Source: a virus. From it: 58,578 nt of DNA. Each line of letters begins with the position of its first letter. Position 1 is the first letter of the stretch. The notes under the pieces are model-generated. The model was not told where the DNA came from. It was given only the letters and a program-made list of their open reading frames with translations, and ran no database searches. Made by a program: the position numbers and the translations under genes. The stretch is taken from the IMG/VR virus record IMGVR_UViG_3300008107_000057, positions 1 to 58,578 of that record; one strand, given 5' to 3'. Of the stretch, positions 35,572 through 43,877 are shown one piece after another.

Positions 35572-36330
35572 ATGAGCCAAATTAATCCAGACAAACAAGC
35601 CGTTTATGACTATTGCCGCACCATGCTAGGTGACGGAATGATTGACATCGAACTTGATCCAAAACATTACGAAACTGCATTAGACAGAGCATTGGCTGTA
35701 TTTCGCCAGCGCAGTGATAACTCCGTTGAAGAAAGCATGGCATTTTTGATCACTACAATTGATCAGAATGAATATTTTCTTCCAAAAGAAATTCAACAAG
35801 TTCGTCAAATTTTTAGACGTAGTGTTGGTTCACGTAGTGGCGGTGGTACTGGCGGCAGCGTATTTGAACCATTCAACCTAGCCTACACAAACACCTATCT
35901 ATTAAGTTCTACTAACATGGGCGGCCTAGCTACCTATGAACTGTTTGCTGGCTATCAAGAAATGGTAGGCAAAATGTTTGGTTCCTACATTAACTTTAAT
36001 TGGGTACCGCAGAGCCGCAAGATTGTTCTACAGCAACGCCCAAGAGCAGAAGAAGAACTCATGCTATGGGTATACAATACTCGCCCAGACAGTGCAATCA
36101 TCAATGACACCTATGCCGGGCAGTGGATCAAAGACTATTCTCTAGCTAACTGTAAAATGATGTTAGGTCAAGCTCGCGAAAAGTTTGCACAACTAGCAGG
36201 ACCACAAGGTGGATCAAGCCTTAACGGTGCAGCTATGAAGTCCGAAGCAGCGGCTGAAATTGAAAAACTTACAACAGATTTAACAATGTTGGTACCCGGT
36301 GGCCACGGCTACTCGTTTATAATCGGCTAA
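35572..36330 (+). CDS. 13: Neck protein (gp13-like)
   Basis: 252 residues. gp13 forms the head-completion ring with gp14 under the portal. Matching features are the N-terminal helix pair (DYCRTMLGDGMIDIELDPKH, ALDRALAVFRQRSDNSVEES), the ITTIDQNEYFLPKEIQQVRQ strand-helix, INFNWVPQSRKIVLQQRPRA, and NDTYAGQWIKDYSLANCKMM then LGQAREKFAQLAGPQGG near the C-terminus. It is slightly shorter than T4 gp13 (309). It is divergent from gp14, with only 33 bp between starts. Confidence 0.88.
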   Translation: MSQINPDKQAVYDYCRTMLGDGMIDIELDPKHYETALDRALAVFRQRSDNSVEESMAFLITTIDQNEYFLPKEIQQVRQIFRRSVGSRSGGGTGGSVFEPFNLAYTNTYLLSSTNMGGLATYELFAGYQEMVGKMFGSYINFNWVPQSRKIVLQQRPRAEEELMLWVYNTRPDSAIINDTYAGQWIKDYSLANCKMMLGQAREKFAQLAGPQGGSSLNGAAMKSEAAAEIEKLTTDLTMLVPGGHGYSFIIG

Positions 36331-36387
36331 GAAATATTTGACTGTATTACAGATTTGCTACATAATAGCATATCTAGAGGACAGTTT

Positions 36388-37071
36388 ATGATTATAGGCG
36401 TGTGCGGTTTTATTGGTTCAGGTAAAGATACAATAGCAGATTACCTTACAAACTTTCATGAATTTAGACGTGAAAGTTTTGCTAATACTTTAAAAGACGC
36501 AGTGGGTTATGTCTTTGGATGGGACAGAACCATGTTAGAAGGGCGCACAAAGCAAGCCCGAGAATGGCGTGAACAAGTGGATCCATGGTGGGCAGAACGA
36601 TTAGATATGCCTAACTTAACTCCTAGACTAATGCTTCAACTATGGGGCACTGAAGTGTGTCGCAGAGGTTTCCATGATGATATATGGATTGCTAGCCTAG
36701 AAAATAAACTCCGATCAAGTACAGACAATATTGTTATTAGTGACTGTCGCTTTCCTAACGAAATCAAATCAATTAAAGACGCCGGTGGTATCATTGTATG
36801 GGTTAGACGCGGTGAGCTACCTGAATGGTATGAAGATGCAGTTAATGCAAATCGTGGAGAAAATGGTAACTTCTCATGGTCCACTAGTAGAAGCAAACTT
36901 GAAAAATTAGGAATTCATGCCAGCGAAACGGCTTGGGTTGGCACTAAGTTTGATCATGTACTAGAGAATAGTGGCAGTATAGACGACTTGTTTACCCAAG
37001 TTAAAAGTCTGGTACAAGATCCCCTTGTCTCCATTGGATCCCTTCCTTATGAAGAATCCGTTGGCAGTTAG
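36388..37071 (+). CDS. 1: Deoxynucleoside monophosphate kinase (gp1-like)
   Basis: 227 residues from ATG 36388 (SD GAGG, 7 nt spacing); the longer frame from 36355 puts 11 unconserved residues before it. It phosphorylates dNMPs to dNDPs for phage DNA synthesis. The P-loop is at residues 7-15 (GFIGSGKDT). The lid-type Arg-rich helix is TKQAREWREQVDPWW, with LQLWGTEVCRRGFHDDIW and VISDCRFPNEIKSIKDAGG, a Walker-B-like strand and acidic base, all typical of T4-like dNMP kinases. It follows gp13 rather than sitting in a nucleotide-metabolism block. Its 3' end overlaps the reverse HNH gene by 71 nt. Confidence 0.9.
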   Translation: MIIGVCGFIGSGKDTIADYLTNFHEFRRESFANTLKDAVGYVFGWDRTMLEGRTKQAREWREQVDPWWAERLDMPNLTPRLMLQLWGTEVCRRGFHDDIWIASLENKLRSSTDNIVISDCRFPNEIKSIKDAGGIIVWVRRGELPEWYEDAVNANRGENGNFSWSTSRSKLEKLGIHASETAWVGTKFDHVLENSGSIDDLFTQVKSLVQDPLVSIGSLPYEESVGS

Positions 37072-37333
37072 AACACACTGTTTTTAAGTTAGTGGGACGG
37101 CAGTTATTCAAGTCGCCGTCTACATGAAACACATTAAACACCTCCTTGTGTGGACTTTTAAATCCACATTTGTCGCAGGTGTTTTTCATTTTGTAGCCAG
37201 CACGATACCATCTAGGTATTGAACTATCATTACCATATAAGCAGCTTTCGCACTTACTTCTATAAAATGTTTTACCATTTTTATGGTAATTAATTGCAGC
37301 TGGCCTTAAACCGCACTTGCATAATGGTCTCAT
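37001..37333 (-). CDS. HNH endonuclease-like zinc protein
   Basis: 110 residues. Paired Cys ligands are C5-x-C7, C28-xx-C31, C53-xx-C56 and C87-xx-C90. The core CDKCGF...FHVDGDLNNCRPTNLKTVCS then NC is an HNH (ICHH/zinc-type) signature with H70 and N82. Such free-standing genes are common in T4-like phages as homing-type or nicking endonucleases. It is inserted in reverse between dNMP kinase and tail sheath and overlaps the kinase by 71 nt, as an invading element would. GTTAAATA (37346-37339) ends 5 nt before its ATG. Confidence 0.78.
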   Translation of the reverse strand: MRPLCKCGLRPAAINYHKNGKTFYRSKCESCLYGNDSSIPRWYRAGYKMKNTCDKCGFKSPHKEVFNVFHVDGDLNNCRPTNLKTVCSNCQRILHKEGIQWRQGDLVPDF

Positions 37334-37338
37334 GCAAA

Positions 37339-37346
37339 TATTTAAC
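37339..37346 (-). promoter_or_regulatory. Late promoter-like GTTAAATA for HNH gene
   Basis: Reverse-strand octamer ending 5 nt before the ATG at 37333; no SD is visible. Confidence 0.5.
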
Positions 37347-37397
37347 CTTTTTGGCCCCTTTTGATACCGGTGTAAGCGACCCTTTTTTCAAATTAAC

Positions 37398-37405
37398 AAT
37401 AAATA
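37398..37405 (+). promoter_or_regulatory. Late promoter AATAAATA for tail sheath
   Basis: Exact NATAAATA match 34 nt before ATG 37440, with a GGGAG SD in the leader (about 37424-37428). Confidence 0.7.
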
Positions 37406-37439
37406 TATTGAGTATATTAATACCGGGAGATTTATCAAG

Positions 37440-40400
37440 ATGGCAACATTAAATTCACCAGGCGCAGAAGTAACCGTTATCGACGAGAGCTTCTATACGC
37501 CAGCAGAGCCAGGGACAGTACCACTGATCGTAGTGGCTACAGGCCAGAATAAGAAAAACGGTGCAGGCACAGGAACAGCGGCTGCAACGACAAAGGCTAA
37601 TGCAGGAAAAGCATTTAAAATTACAAGTCAACGAGATTTAGTTGACAACTACGGCGTACCGTTATTTGAAAAGACAGTAAGCGGTACACCAGTTCACGGC
37701 TCAGAAAGAAACGAATACGGTCTGCTATCAGCATACAGTTTGCTAGGTGTTTCTAATGCAGCATTTATTGTTCGTGCAGATATTAATCTAGACGAACTAG
37801 CAGGTACAACAACAGCCCCGGGAGCGAATCCAGATGATGGCGATTGGTGGTTAGACACCAAGAACACTGCTTGGGGTATTTTCGAATGGAACGGCAATGC
37901 CAGTTCTACAACAGGTGGTCAAAAGTTCGCAACAAAGACTCCTATTGTATTAACATCCGACGATGCTACTAAAGTAGAAAACAGCGCAACATACGGCCGC
38001 GCACCTAAGGCCAGTGTTGGTGTTCCAGGAGACTATGCAGTGGTTGCTGAAGCTAATGCAACATACTCAGAAACAACCGAGCCTGTAAGAATGTTCTATA
38101 AGCGCGATGTAACACTACTAGGTGGTGATGCGTGGGTGCTTCTAGGCTCAAACGATTGGACTGCAAGCCATGCAGCAGTTAAAGGTACAGTAACAAGTCC
38201 TACAATTACAGTTGGTCAAACTTTCTTAATCAATGGTGTTACTGTTACTGCTAACGGTACAACAGCAGCAAGTTTAGTTACTGCTATCAATGCATTAAAT
38301 ATCAACGGTGTTAAAGCAGCAAGATTCTTTGACAGAGTGCAGTTGTATACAGACGGCACTAACGATTTAGTTGGTGATTCTTCACTGTCAAATGCGATTG
38401 TTATTGCTAGTGGTGGTGGTAATCCAGGAACAATTTTGACAGCCGTGGGATTTACCGCAGGCACATATTATGGTCCTCAACTACAAATGAGCCCACATAC
38501 TTCTGTTCCAGAGTTTAAGTCTACTGATGCAGCACCTCGTCCAAGCGGCAGCGTATGGATCAAGACAACTGAAGCAAATATTGGTTCTCGTTGGAGATTG
38601 AAGGCATGGTCAACAGCTACAGCATTATGGACAGCCGTTGATGCATCACTATATGCAACACCACACGCAGCTATCTATTATCTAGATAGAACAGGTGGCG
38701 GTGCTAAAATTCCTAAAAATGCTGCATTTGTTCAATACAACTTTGAAGAAGATTTTGGTTACGATTCAACCCCGCAAACCGCAACATTTAGAGTTTGGAA
38801 AAGAAAACAAGTTGGACAAACAAGTATTGCTTCTACTGTAGTAACCGCAAGTACATTTACTGCTGGTCTAAACACATTCACAATACGTGAAATGAAGTTA
38901 GGCACCTTAGCATTAGATTCAGCTAAAACAGTGCAATTTACAGCAGCAGGTACAGCAGCCGATGCTGATAGACTAGCAACAGCAATTAACGCACTAGCAT
39001 TAACTCAAGTTGAAGCCAGTGTTACATCTAACAATGAAATTGTTATTGTTCATAAAACAGGCGGCGACATTAGATTCACTGACGGTACCAACGTACCATT
39101 AAGCAAGGTGTTTAGCGCATTTAATTTGTCAACACTAACTGGTACTGCTAATTTATATGAAATGCCTGCAGGTGATGGCGGAACATTCCTAGCATCTAAT
39201 TGGGTTCCAATGGCAACTGCGGATACCGACTTTAAAGTAAAAGCAAGTGCTCCATTAAACGAAGCAGCAGATGGCCAGTTATGGTTTAATCCAAGCTTTA
39301 GCGATGTTGATATTATGGTTCATAATGGTACAGTATGGAAAGGATACAAATCTGTATTCCCTACTACTGATCCAGCAGGTCCTATTGTTGCAGCATCTAA
39401 GCCAACAACACAAAGCGATGGAACAGCACTAGTAGATAATGACTTATGGATTAGCACAGCAGATCCAGAAAATTATCCAGTGATGTATAGATACAACAAC
39501 AGTGCAAAAGAGTGGACACTGATTGACAAAGCCGACGACCAAGGCGACGAAGGTGTAGTCTTTGGTGATGCACGTTATGGTTCAACTGGCGCAACAGGTA
39601 ACACAGCAGCAAGTATTGTTGATTTGTTAACCAGTGACTTTGTTGACCCAGATAGTCCTGATCCAGCACTTTACCCACGTGGCATTTTATTGTTTAACAC
39701 AAGACGCAGCAGCGGTAACGTTAAGAAATATAGAAACAACTACATCAATGTTAATACAGATAACACTAGATATCTAGGTCAATCAATGGCAGCATACGCA
39801 ACTGATCGTTGGGTAACTGCTAGCGGTAACCAAGAAGACGGTTCCGGTACATTTGGTCGTATTGCACAACGTCAAGTAGTTATTCAAGCATTGAAATCAG
39901 TGGTTGATACAAGCACAGAGATTCGTGACGAAGAGCGCCGTAACTTTAACTTGATTGCTTGCCCAGGTTATCCAGAGTTGTTGAGCAACTTGAATAACTT
40001 AAACTTGAATCGCGGTGTTACATCGTTTGTTGTTGGTGACACTCCATTCCGTTTACCAGCTAATGCAACTGCATTAACTAACTGGGGAACAAATGCCAAT
40101 GGCGCACTAGACAACGGTGACAAAGGTATTGTTACATACGACGAGTATTGTGCAGTGTTTTATCCAAACGGATTTACAACTGACCTAAGTGGTACAAACG
40201 CAGTAGTTCCAGCATCACACATGATGTTGCGTACAATTGCATTAAGCGACCAAGTTAGCTATCCATGGTTTGCACCAGCAGGTACAAGACGTGGTGGTAT
40301 TACTAACGCTACCGCAGTTGGTTATCTAGATGCTTCTACTGGTGAATTCCAAACAGTGGCATTGAACGAAGGCCAACGTGATACATTATATGATATCAAA

Positions 40401-40790
40401 GTAAACCCAATTGCATTCTTTAACGGTGTAGGCCATGTTAACTATGGTCAAAAAACTCGTGCTAAGAATGCCAGTGCTTTAGATCGCATTAACGTTGCAC
40501 GTTTAGTAGTTTACTTACGTAGTCAATTATCTAAGTTAGCTCGCCCATATGTGTTTGAACCAAACGATAAAATTACTCGTGACGAAATCAAACAGGCATG
40601 TGACAGTTTGCTATTAGAATTAGTAGGCTTACGAGCTATCTATGACTTTGCAGTTGTTTGTGACGAAAGTAACAACACAGCAAGCAGAATTGATAGAAAC
40701 GAGCTTTATGTGGATATTGCGATTGAACCAGTGAAAGCCATTGAGTTTATCTACATCCCATTAAGACTAAAGAATACAGGGGAGATTTAA
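37440..40790 (+). CDS. 18: Tail sheath protein (gp18-like), very long
   Basis: 1116 residues, versus 659 in T4. Contractile sheath subunit surrounding the tube. The N-terminus (ATLNSPGAEVTVIDESFYTP then AEPGTVPLIVVATG) and the RDLVDNYGVP...GLLSAYSLLGVSNAAFIVRADI block are classic. The C-terminal third (ENRNF-type ERRNFNLIACPGYPELLSNL, MLRTIALSDQVSYPWFAPAG then TRRG, NPIAFFNGVGHVNYGQKTRA, DRINVARLVVYLRSQLS) is the conserved sheath core. Between them, about residues 130-720, lie extra domains with four W-rich units: DDGDWWLDTKNTAWGIFEWN, PSGSVWIKTTEANIGSRWRL, ADGQLWFNPSFSDVDIMVHN and DNDLWISTADPENYPVMYRY. These probably project from the sheath surface. Confidence 0.92.
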   Translation: MATLNSPGAEVTVIDESFYTPAEPGTVPLIVVATGQNKKNGAGTGTAAATTKANAGKAFKITSQRDLVDNYGVPLFEKTVSGTPVHGSERNEYGLLSAYSLLGVSNAAFIVRADINLDELAGTTTAPGANPDDGDWWLDTKNTAWGIFEWNGNASSTTGGQKFATKTPIVLTSDDATKVENSATYGRAPKASVGVPGDYAVVAEANATYSETTEPVRMFYKRDVTLLGGDAWVLLGSNDWTASHAAVKGTVTSPTITVGQTFLINGVTVTANGTTAASLVTAINALNINGVKAARFFDRVQLYTDGTNDLVGDSSLSNAIVIASGGGNPGTILTAVGFTAGTYYGPQLQMSPHTSVPEFKSTDAAPRPSGSVWIKTTEANIGSRWRLKAWSTATALWTAVDASLYATPHAAIYYLDRTGGGAKIPKNAAFVQYNFEEDFGYDSTPQTATFRVWKRKQVGQTSIASTVVTASTFTAGLNTFTIREMKLGTLALDSAKTVQFTAAGTAADADRLATAINALALTQVEASVTSNNEIVIVHKTGGDIRFTDGTNVPLSKVFSAFNLSTLTGTANLYEMPAGDGGTFLASNWVPMATADTDFKVKASAPLNEAADGQLWFNPSFSDVDIMVHNGTVWKGYKSVFPTTDPAGPIVAASKPTTQSDGTALVDNDLWISTADPENYPVMYRYNNSAKEWTLIDKADDQGDEGVVFGDARYGSTGATGNTAASIVDLLTSDFVDPDSPDPALYPRGILLFNTRRSSGNVKKYRNNYINVNTDNTRYLGQSMAAYATDRWVTASGNQEDGSGTFGRIAQRQVVIQALKSVVDTSTEIRDEERRNFNLIACPGYPELLSNLNNLNLNRGVTSFVVGDTPFRLPANATALTNWGTNANGALDNGDKGIVTYDEYCAVFYPNGFTTDLSGTNAVVPASHMMLRTIALSDQVSYPWFAPAGTRRGGITNATAVGYLDASTGEFQTVALNEGQRDTLYDIKVNPIAFFNGVGHVNYGQKTRAKNASALDRINVARLVVYLRSQLSKLARPYVFEPNDKITRDEIKQACDSLLLELVGLRAIYDFAVVCDESNNTASRIDRNELYVDIAIEPVKAIEFIYIPLRLKNTGEI

Positions 40791-40793
40791 TAA

Positions 40794-41441
40794 ATGGCTA
40801 TTACTTCATTAAACAAGTACACAGTACCGCTAGCTAGTAACCAATCTAGCTCAACACAAGGTCTGTTAATGCCAAAACTAAAGTACCGCTTCAGAGTGGT
40901 ACTACAAGGTTTTGGTGCAAACGGTTCAATCTCTACAGAACTAACTAAACAAGTTAGCGATGTTACAAGACCAAAAGTATCGTTTGAAGAAATCGAAATC
41001 CCTGTTTACAACAGTAAGGTTTACCTAGCTGGCAAGTACACATGGGAAACTATGACGCTTAACCTACGTGACGATGCTTCCGGCAACGTACAACGTTTGG
41101 TTGGCGAGCAAGTTCAAAAGCAGTTCGACTTCATGGAACAAGCTGCTGCACGTTCAGGCATTGATTATAAGTTTACAACTAAGATCGAAATCCTAGACGG
41201 TGGCAATGGCGCACAAACTCCAAGCATTTTAGAAACATTTGAAGTGTATGGTTGTTTCATTCAAAATGCTGACTACGGCGAAATGAACTATGCAACAAAC
41301 GAGCCAGCAACAGTGGCATTAACAATTCGCTTCGATAACGCTATCCAGTACAAAGGTGGCGCAATTGACGGTATTGGTCGTTCTATTGGTACTAGAATTG
41401 CAGCAGGTGCAGGAAGCACAGGCGGCGGCGCTACAAACTAA
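40794..41441 (+). CDS. 19: Tail tube protein (gp19-like)
   Basis: 215 residues, starting 3 nt after the sheath stop. Tube-fold markers are LMPKLKYRFRVVLQGFG, TKQVSDVTRPKVSFEEIEIP then VYNSK, YTWETMTLNLRDDASG, and EVYGCFIQNADYGEMNYA. gp19 hexamers stack into the inner tail tube. It is longer than T4 gp19 (163), with a Gly-rich C-terminus. A strong terminator follows. Confidence 0.92.
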   Translation: MAITSLNKYTVPLASNQSSSTQGLLMPKLKYRFRVVLQGFGANGSISTELTKQVSDVTRPKVSFEEIEIPVYNSKVYLAGKYTWETMTLNLRDDASGNVQRLVGEQVQKQFDFMEQAAARSGIDYKFTTKIEILDGGNGAQTPSILETFEVYGCFIQNADYGEMNYATNEPATVALTIRFDNAIQYKGGAIDGIGRSIGTRIAAGAGSTGGGATN

Positions 41442-41457
41442 TCAATATTGGTTTAAG

Positions 41458-41486
41458 AAAAAAGCTCGGGAAACCGAGCTTTTTTT
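41458..41486 (+). terminator. Intrinsic terminator after tail tube gene
   Basis: AAAGCTCGG (41461-41469), GAAA loop, CCGAGCTTT followed by more T (41474-41486). Perfect stem with a long T-run. Confidence 0.93.
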
Positions 41487-41489
41487 ATC

Positions 41490-41497
41490 GGTAAATA
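41490..41497 (+). promoter_or_regulatory. Late promoter-like GGTAAATA
   Basis: Octamer right after the terminator, ending 5 nt before ATG 41503. No SD. Confidence 0.5.
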
Positions 41498-41502
41498 AAT
41501 GT

Positions 41503-42579
41503 ATGGCAGATAAATTTACAAGATTCCTAACCGGCGTTGTTAACGGCGCAACAAATCCTAAAGGTCAAATGGGCAACTTCCGCCATGCGACTCGCATGTT
41601 TGTGGATAACAACTATGCATTGGCACCAAGAACTAAGTTTATGTTCTACGTGCAATTTGACATTGATAGTCTAGCAGCTGGTGCAACAGTATTCAAAATG
41701 AAACACGCTAGAGAAGTTGGCATACTTTGTAAGTCAGCAGATCTACCAAAATTTACCTTTGATCAAATTACAAAAAATCAGTATAACAGAAAAAAGATTA
41801 TCTATAAGCAGATCAATTACGATCCGATTAATCTAACTTTTCACGACGATAATACTGGTGTTATTAACGCTCTTTGGGCTTTGTACTACGGTGCATATGT
41901 AGTTGATAGACAACTACCCAACGCAGCATACAAGGCTAATCATTATCGACCAGCTGGTCAGATTATGAACAATTATGCCTACGGTCTAGATAATAATGTA
42001 ACAGTTCCGTTTATTAAAAGTATTTCGATTTACACAATGAGTCGTCGTAGATACAACGGATACACTTTAGTTAATCCAAAAATTATTAATTGGAATCACG
42101 GTAGTATGTCGTATGCAGAAGGTGGTACTGCAGAAAGTACCATGCAGGTTGCTTACGAATCTGTACAATATAGTACAGGCAAAGTGTATCAAAACAATCC
42201 TAAAGGATTTGCCAATCAAGCCTACTACGATTTATTGCCAAGTCCATTGAGTGTAGCGGGTGGCGGTACTGTTAGTCTGTTAGGTGAAGGCGGAGTGTTA
42301 GCAGGTGCAGATCAAGTATTCCAAAATTTTGCAGACGGTACTGCATTTGGTAGCATCGGTGGTTTCTTAAATACAGCCATTGCCGCAGTTAACACCGCGC
42401 AGAACATAGCATCACTAACTAAAGAAGGACTTGCATCGGAAGCATTAAATTTGCTTACTAGTGATTCTGGTATTGACGTTGGCAATGTAGTCAGCGGCGT
42501 TCAAGGAGCATTTTTTCCAAAGAATGACGCAGCTCAAGCAGCCACACAAGCATCACAACGAAATCTTACAGGACAATAA
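41503..42579 (+). CDS. Second tail-tube-fold protein (gp54-type tube initiator candidate)
   Basis: 358 residues from ATG 41503; the longer frame would begin inside gp19 and cross a terminator. The segment order resembles gp19: LAPRTKFMFYVQFDIDS, then KSADLPKFTFDQITKNQYNR, then YDPINLTFHDDNTGVINALW, then a late AYESVQYSTGKVY strand. The C-terminal ~120 residues are Gly/Ala-rich and probably helical or flexible. In T4 the gp19 fold is shared by the tube initiator gp54 and gp48, so a baseplate-side tube initiator is the best guess. A second tube variant cannot be excluded. Confidence 0.68.
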   Translation: MADKFTRFLTGVVNGATNPKGQMGNFRHATRMFVDNNYALAPRTKFMFYVQFDIDSLAAGATVFKMKHAREVGILCKSADLPKFTFDQITKNQYNRKKIIYKQINYDPINLTFHDDNTGVINALWALYYGAYVVDRQLPNAAYKANHYRPAGQIMNNYAYGLDNNVTVPFIKSISIYTMSRRRYNGYTLVNPKIINWNHGSMSYAEGGTAESTMQVAYESVQYSTGKVYQNNPKGFANQAYYDLLPSPLSVAGGGTVSLLGEGGVLAGADQVFQNFADGTAFGSIGGFLNTAIAAVNTAQNIASLTKEGLASEALNLLTSDSGIDVGNVVSGVQGAFFPKNDAAQAATQASQRNLTGQ

Positions 42580-42948
42580 ATGAGCACGAATCTACCCCCA
42601 CGCGATAATAACGACAGCGCACGGGCTACTAAACTATTCTTTGATAGTTATGGTAAAGTACCCCTTCAGTTTAATGCAAATGAAGTTGGAGCAGCTCAGG
42701 CATTTTTTGAAACTAAGGGATTTGACCTAGATGCATCGGCCTTGACTTCTGCTGTTCTATTAAAGCAAGCAAAATTAGATAACATGAATGTTTTTGAAAT
42801 ACTCGATACATTAAAGGGTTTCAGCAACATTCAACTAAGCGCACTAGTAGCAGAAATTATTAATAATAATCGCCCAGCAACATCTACACTAGGTTATAGA
42901 AGAACCAGAGTAAACAACGAAACCGTTAACAGGAATATTATACCGTAA
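42580..42948 (+). CDS. Small protein before gp4, unknown
   Basis: 122 residues. The ATG directly follows the upstream stop, and its own stop overlaps the gp4 start (TAATG), so it is tightly coupled. It is predominantly helical (AAQAFFETKGFDLDASALTS then AVLLKQAKLD) with an Arg/Asn-rich tail. No recognised motif. Position between a tail-tube-like gene and head completion gp4 suggests a virion assembly role. Confidence 0.7.
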   Translation: MSTNLPPRDNNDSARATKLFFDSYGKVPLQFNANEVGAAQAFFETKGFDLDASALTSAVLLKQAKLDNMNVFEILDTLKGFSNIQLSALVAEIINNNRPATSTLGYRRTRVNNETVNRNIIP

Positions 42949-43388
42949 TGGGACGTTTTGCACAAGGTAAATTCGAAATGAAAAATCCCGAGAAGTATAT
43001 TGGGAAGAAAACACCGTTGGCAAGAAGTAGCTGGGAGTTTGTGTTTATGAGAATGCTCGACGAGCATCCCAGCGTAGAGAAATGGGCCAGCGAAGCAATT
43101 CAAATTCCATATCGTGATCCGCTAACTGGTAAACACACAATATATGTTCCGGACTTCTTTGTTAATTATATTGACAAAGGCGGAAAACGCCACGCAGAAG
43201 TAGTAGAAGTAAAACCAGAAAGTCAAACTCTCCGAGAAAAGACTGGCAAGAGTCAATACAATCAACAACAGTATGTAAAGAATCTAGCTAAATGGGAAGC
43301 AGCCCAAGCATGGTGCAAACAACAAGGTATTAGGTTTAGGGTCGTAAACGAAGGTGATATTTTTCATCAAGGCTCAAAACGTAGATAA
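42948..43388 (+). CDS. 4: Head completion nuclease-fold protein (gp4-like)
   Basis: 146 residues. T4 gp4 (gp50/gp65 class) finishes packaged heads so tails can join. Here FEMKNPEKYIGKKTPLARSS then WEFVFMRMLDEHPSVEKW closely follow the T4 pattern (NPxKYxGK...RSSWExxxMRxLDxHPxVxxW). PD-(D/E)xK nuclease elements are P68-D69 (YVPDFF) and E87-V-K89 (VVEVKP), with downstream QYVKNLAKWEAAQAWCKQQG. The catalytic pattern is intact, so DNA-end trimming activity is plausible. Confidence 0.9.
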   Translation: MGRFAQGKFEMKNPEKYIGKKTPLARSSWEFVFMRMLDEHPSVEKWASEAIQIPYRDPLTGKHTIYVPDFFVNYIDKGGKRHAEVVEVKPESQTLREKTGKSQYNQQQYVKNLAKWEAAQAWCKQQGIRFRVVNEGDIFHQGSKRR

Positions 43389-43395
43389 GTACTGT

Positions 43396-43869
43396 ATGAC
43401 AAAAAAATTGGAAGAACTCTTTAATTTAGCTGATACAGATCCGGAAACGGATGTGGCTCTTCCGGTTGAGCATCAAGAAGTTATGGACATAGAACGCAGT
43501 TATAAAGAAGCAGAAGCAATTGCTGCTACTTTGCCAACTATCACAGAACTAAACAATCTTGACGAACAAGAATTAGATGCGCTTTCTAAAAAAGCAGAAA
43601 CAGCATATGACGATTTAATGGATTTAGGCATGAATGTAGAAGTGCGATATGCCAGTCGAATTTTTGAAGTTGCTAGTAGTATGTTAGGTCATGCAATTAC
43701 TGCTAAATCTAACAAAGTCGAAAAGAAGCTAAAAGCCATTGATATACAACTAAAAAAATACAAAATCGATAAAGATAACAATGAAGACCCAAATAATGTC
43801 CTAAACGGGCAGGGCTACATTATTACAGATCGCAACGAATTGATCAAAAAACTCGGTGGAAAGGAATAA
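43396..43869 (+). CDS. 16: Terminase small subunit (gp16-like)
   Basis: 157 residues from ATG 43396; the longer frame from 43354 would overlap gp4 by 35 nt. It regulates gp17 and recognises DNA for packaging. The acidic N-terminus (LEELFNLADTDPETD) leads to a central coiled-coil pair (YASRIFEVASSMLGHAITAK then SNKVEKKLKAIDIQLKKYKI) and a C-terminal tail, the T4 gp16 layout. Head-completion gene upstream and gp17 three genes downstream support the call. GATAAGTA lies 4 nt before the ATG and there is no SD. Confidence 0.85.
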   Translation: MTKKLEELFNLADTDPETDVALPVEHQEVMDIERSYKEAEAIAATLPTITELNNLDEQELDALSKKAETAYDDLMDLGMNVEVRYASRIFEVASSMLGHAITAKSNKVEKKLKAIDIQLKKYKIDKDNNEDPNNVLNGQGYIITDRNELIKKLGGKE

Positions 43870-43872
43870 ATA
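43865..43872 (+). promoter_or_regulatory. Late promoter AATAAATA
   Basis: Exact NATAAATA match overlapping the gp16 stop and ending 5 nt before ATG 43878; no SD. Predicted leaderless start. Confidence 0.55.
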
Positions 43873-43877
43873 TTACT

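Noticed and set aside
34342-35598. gp14 start at 35598
   Set aside because: It would overlap the gp13 coding start on the other strand, lies upstream of both late octamers, and adds no gp14-like sequence; ATG 35538 fits better.
41356-41502. Upstream start of the second tube-like protein inside gp19
   Set aside because: The extension reads through the gp19 3' end and terminator with low-complexity sequence; ATG 41503 has a late octamer 5 nt upstream.
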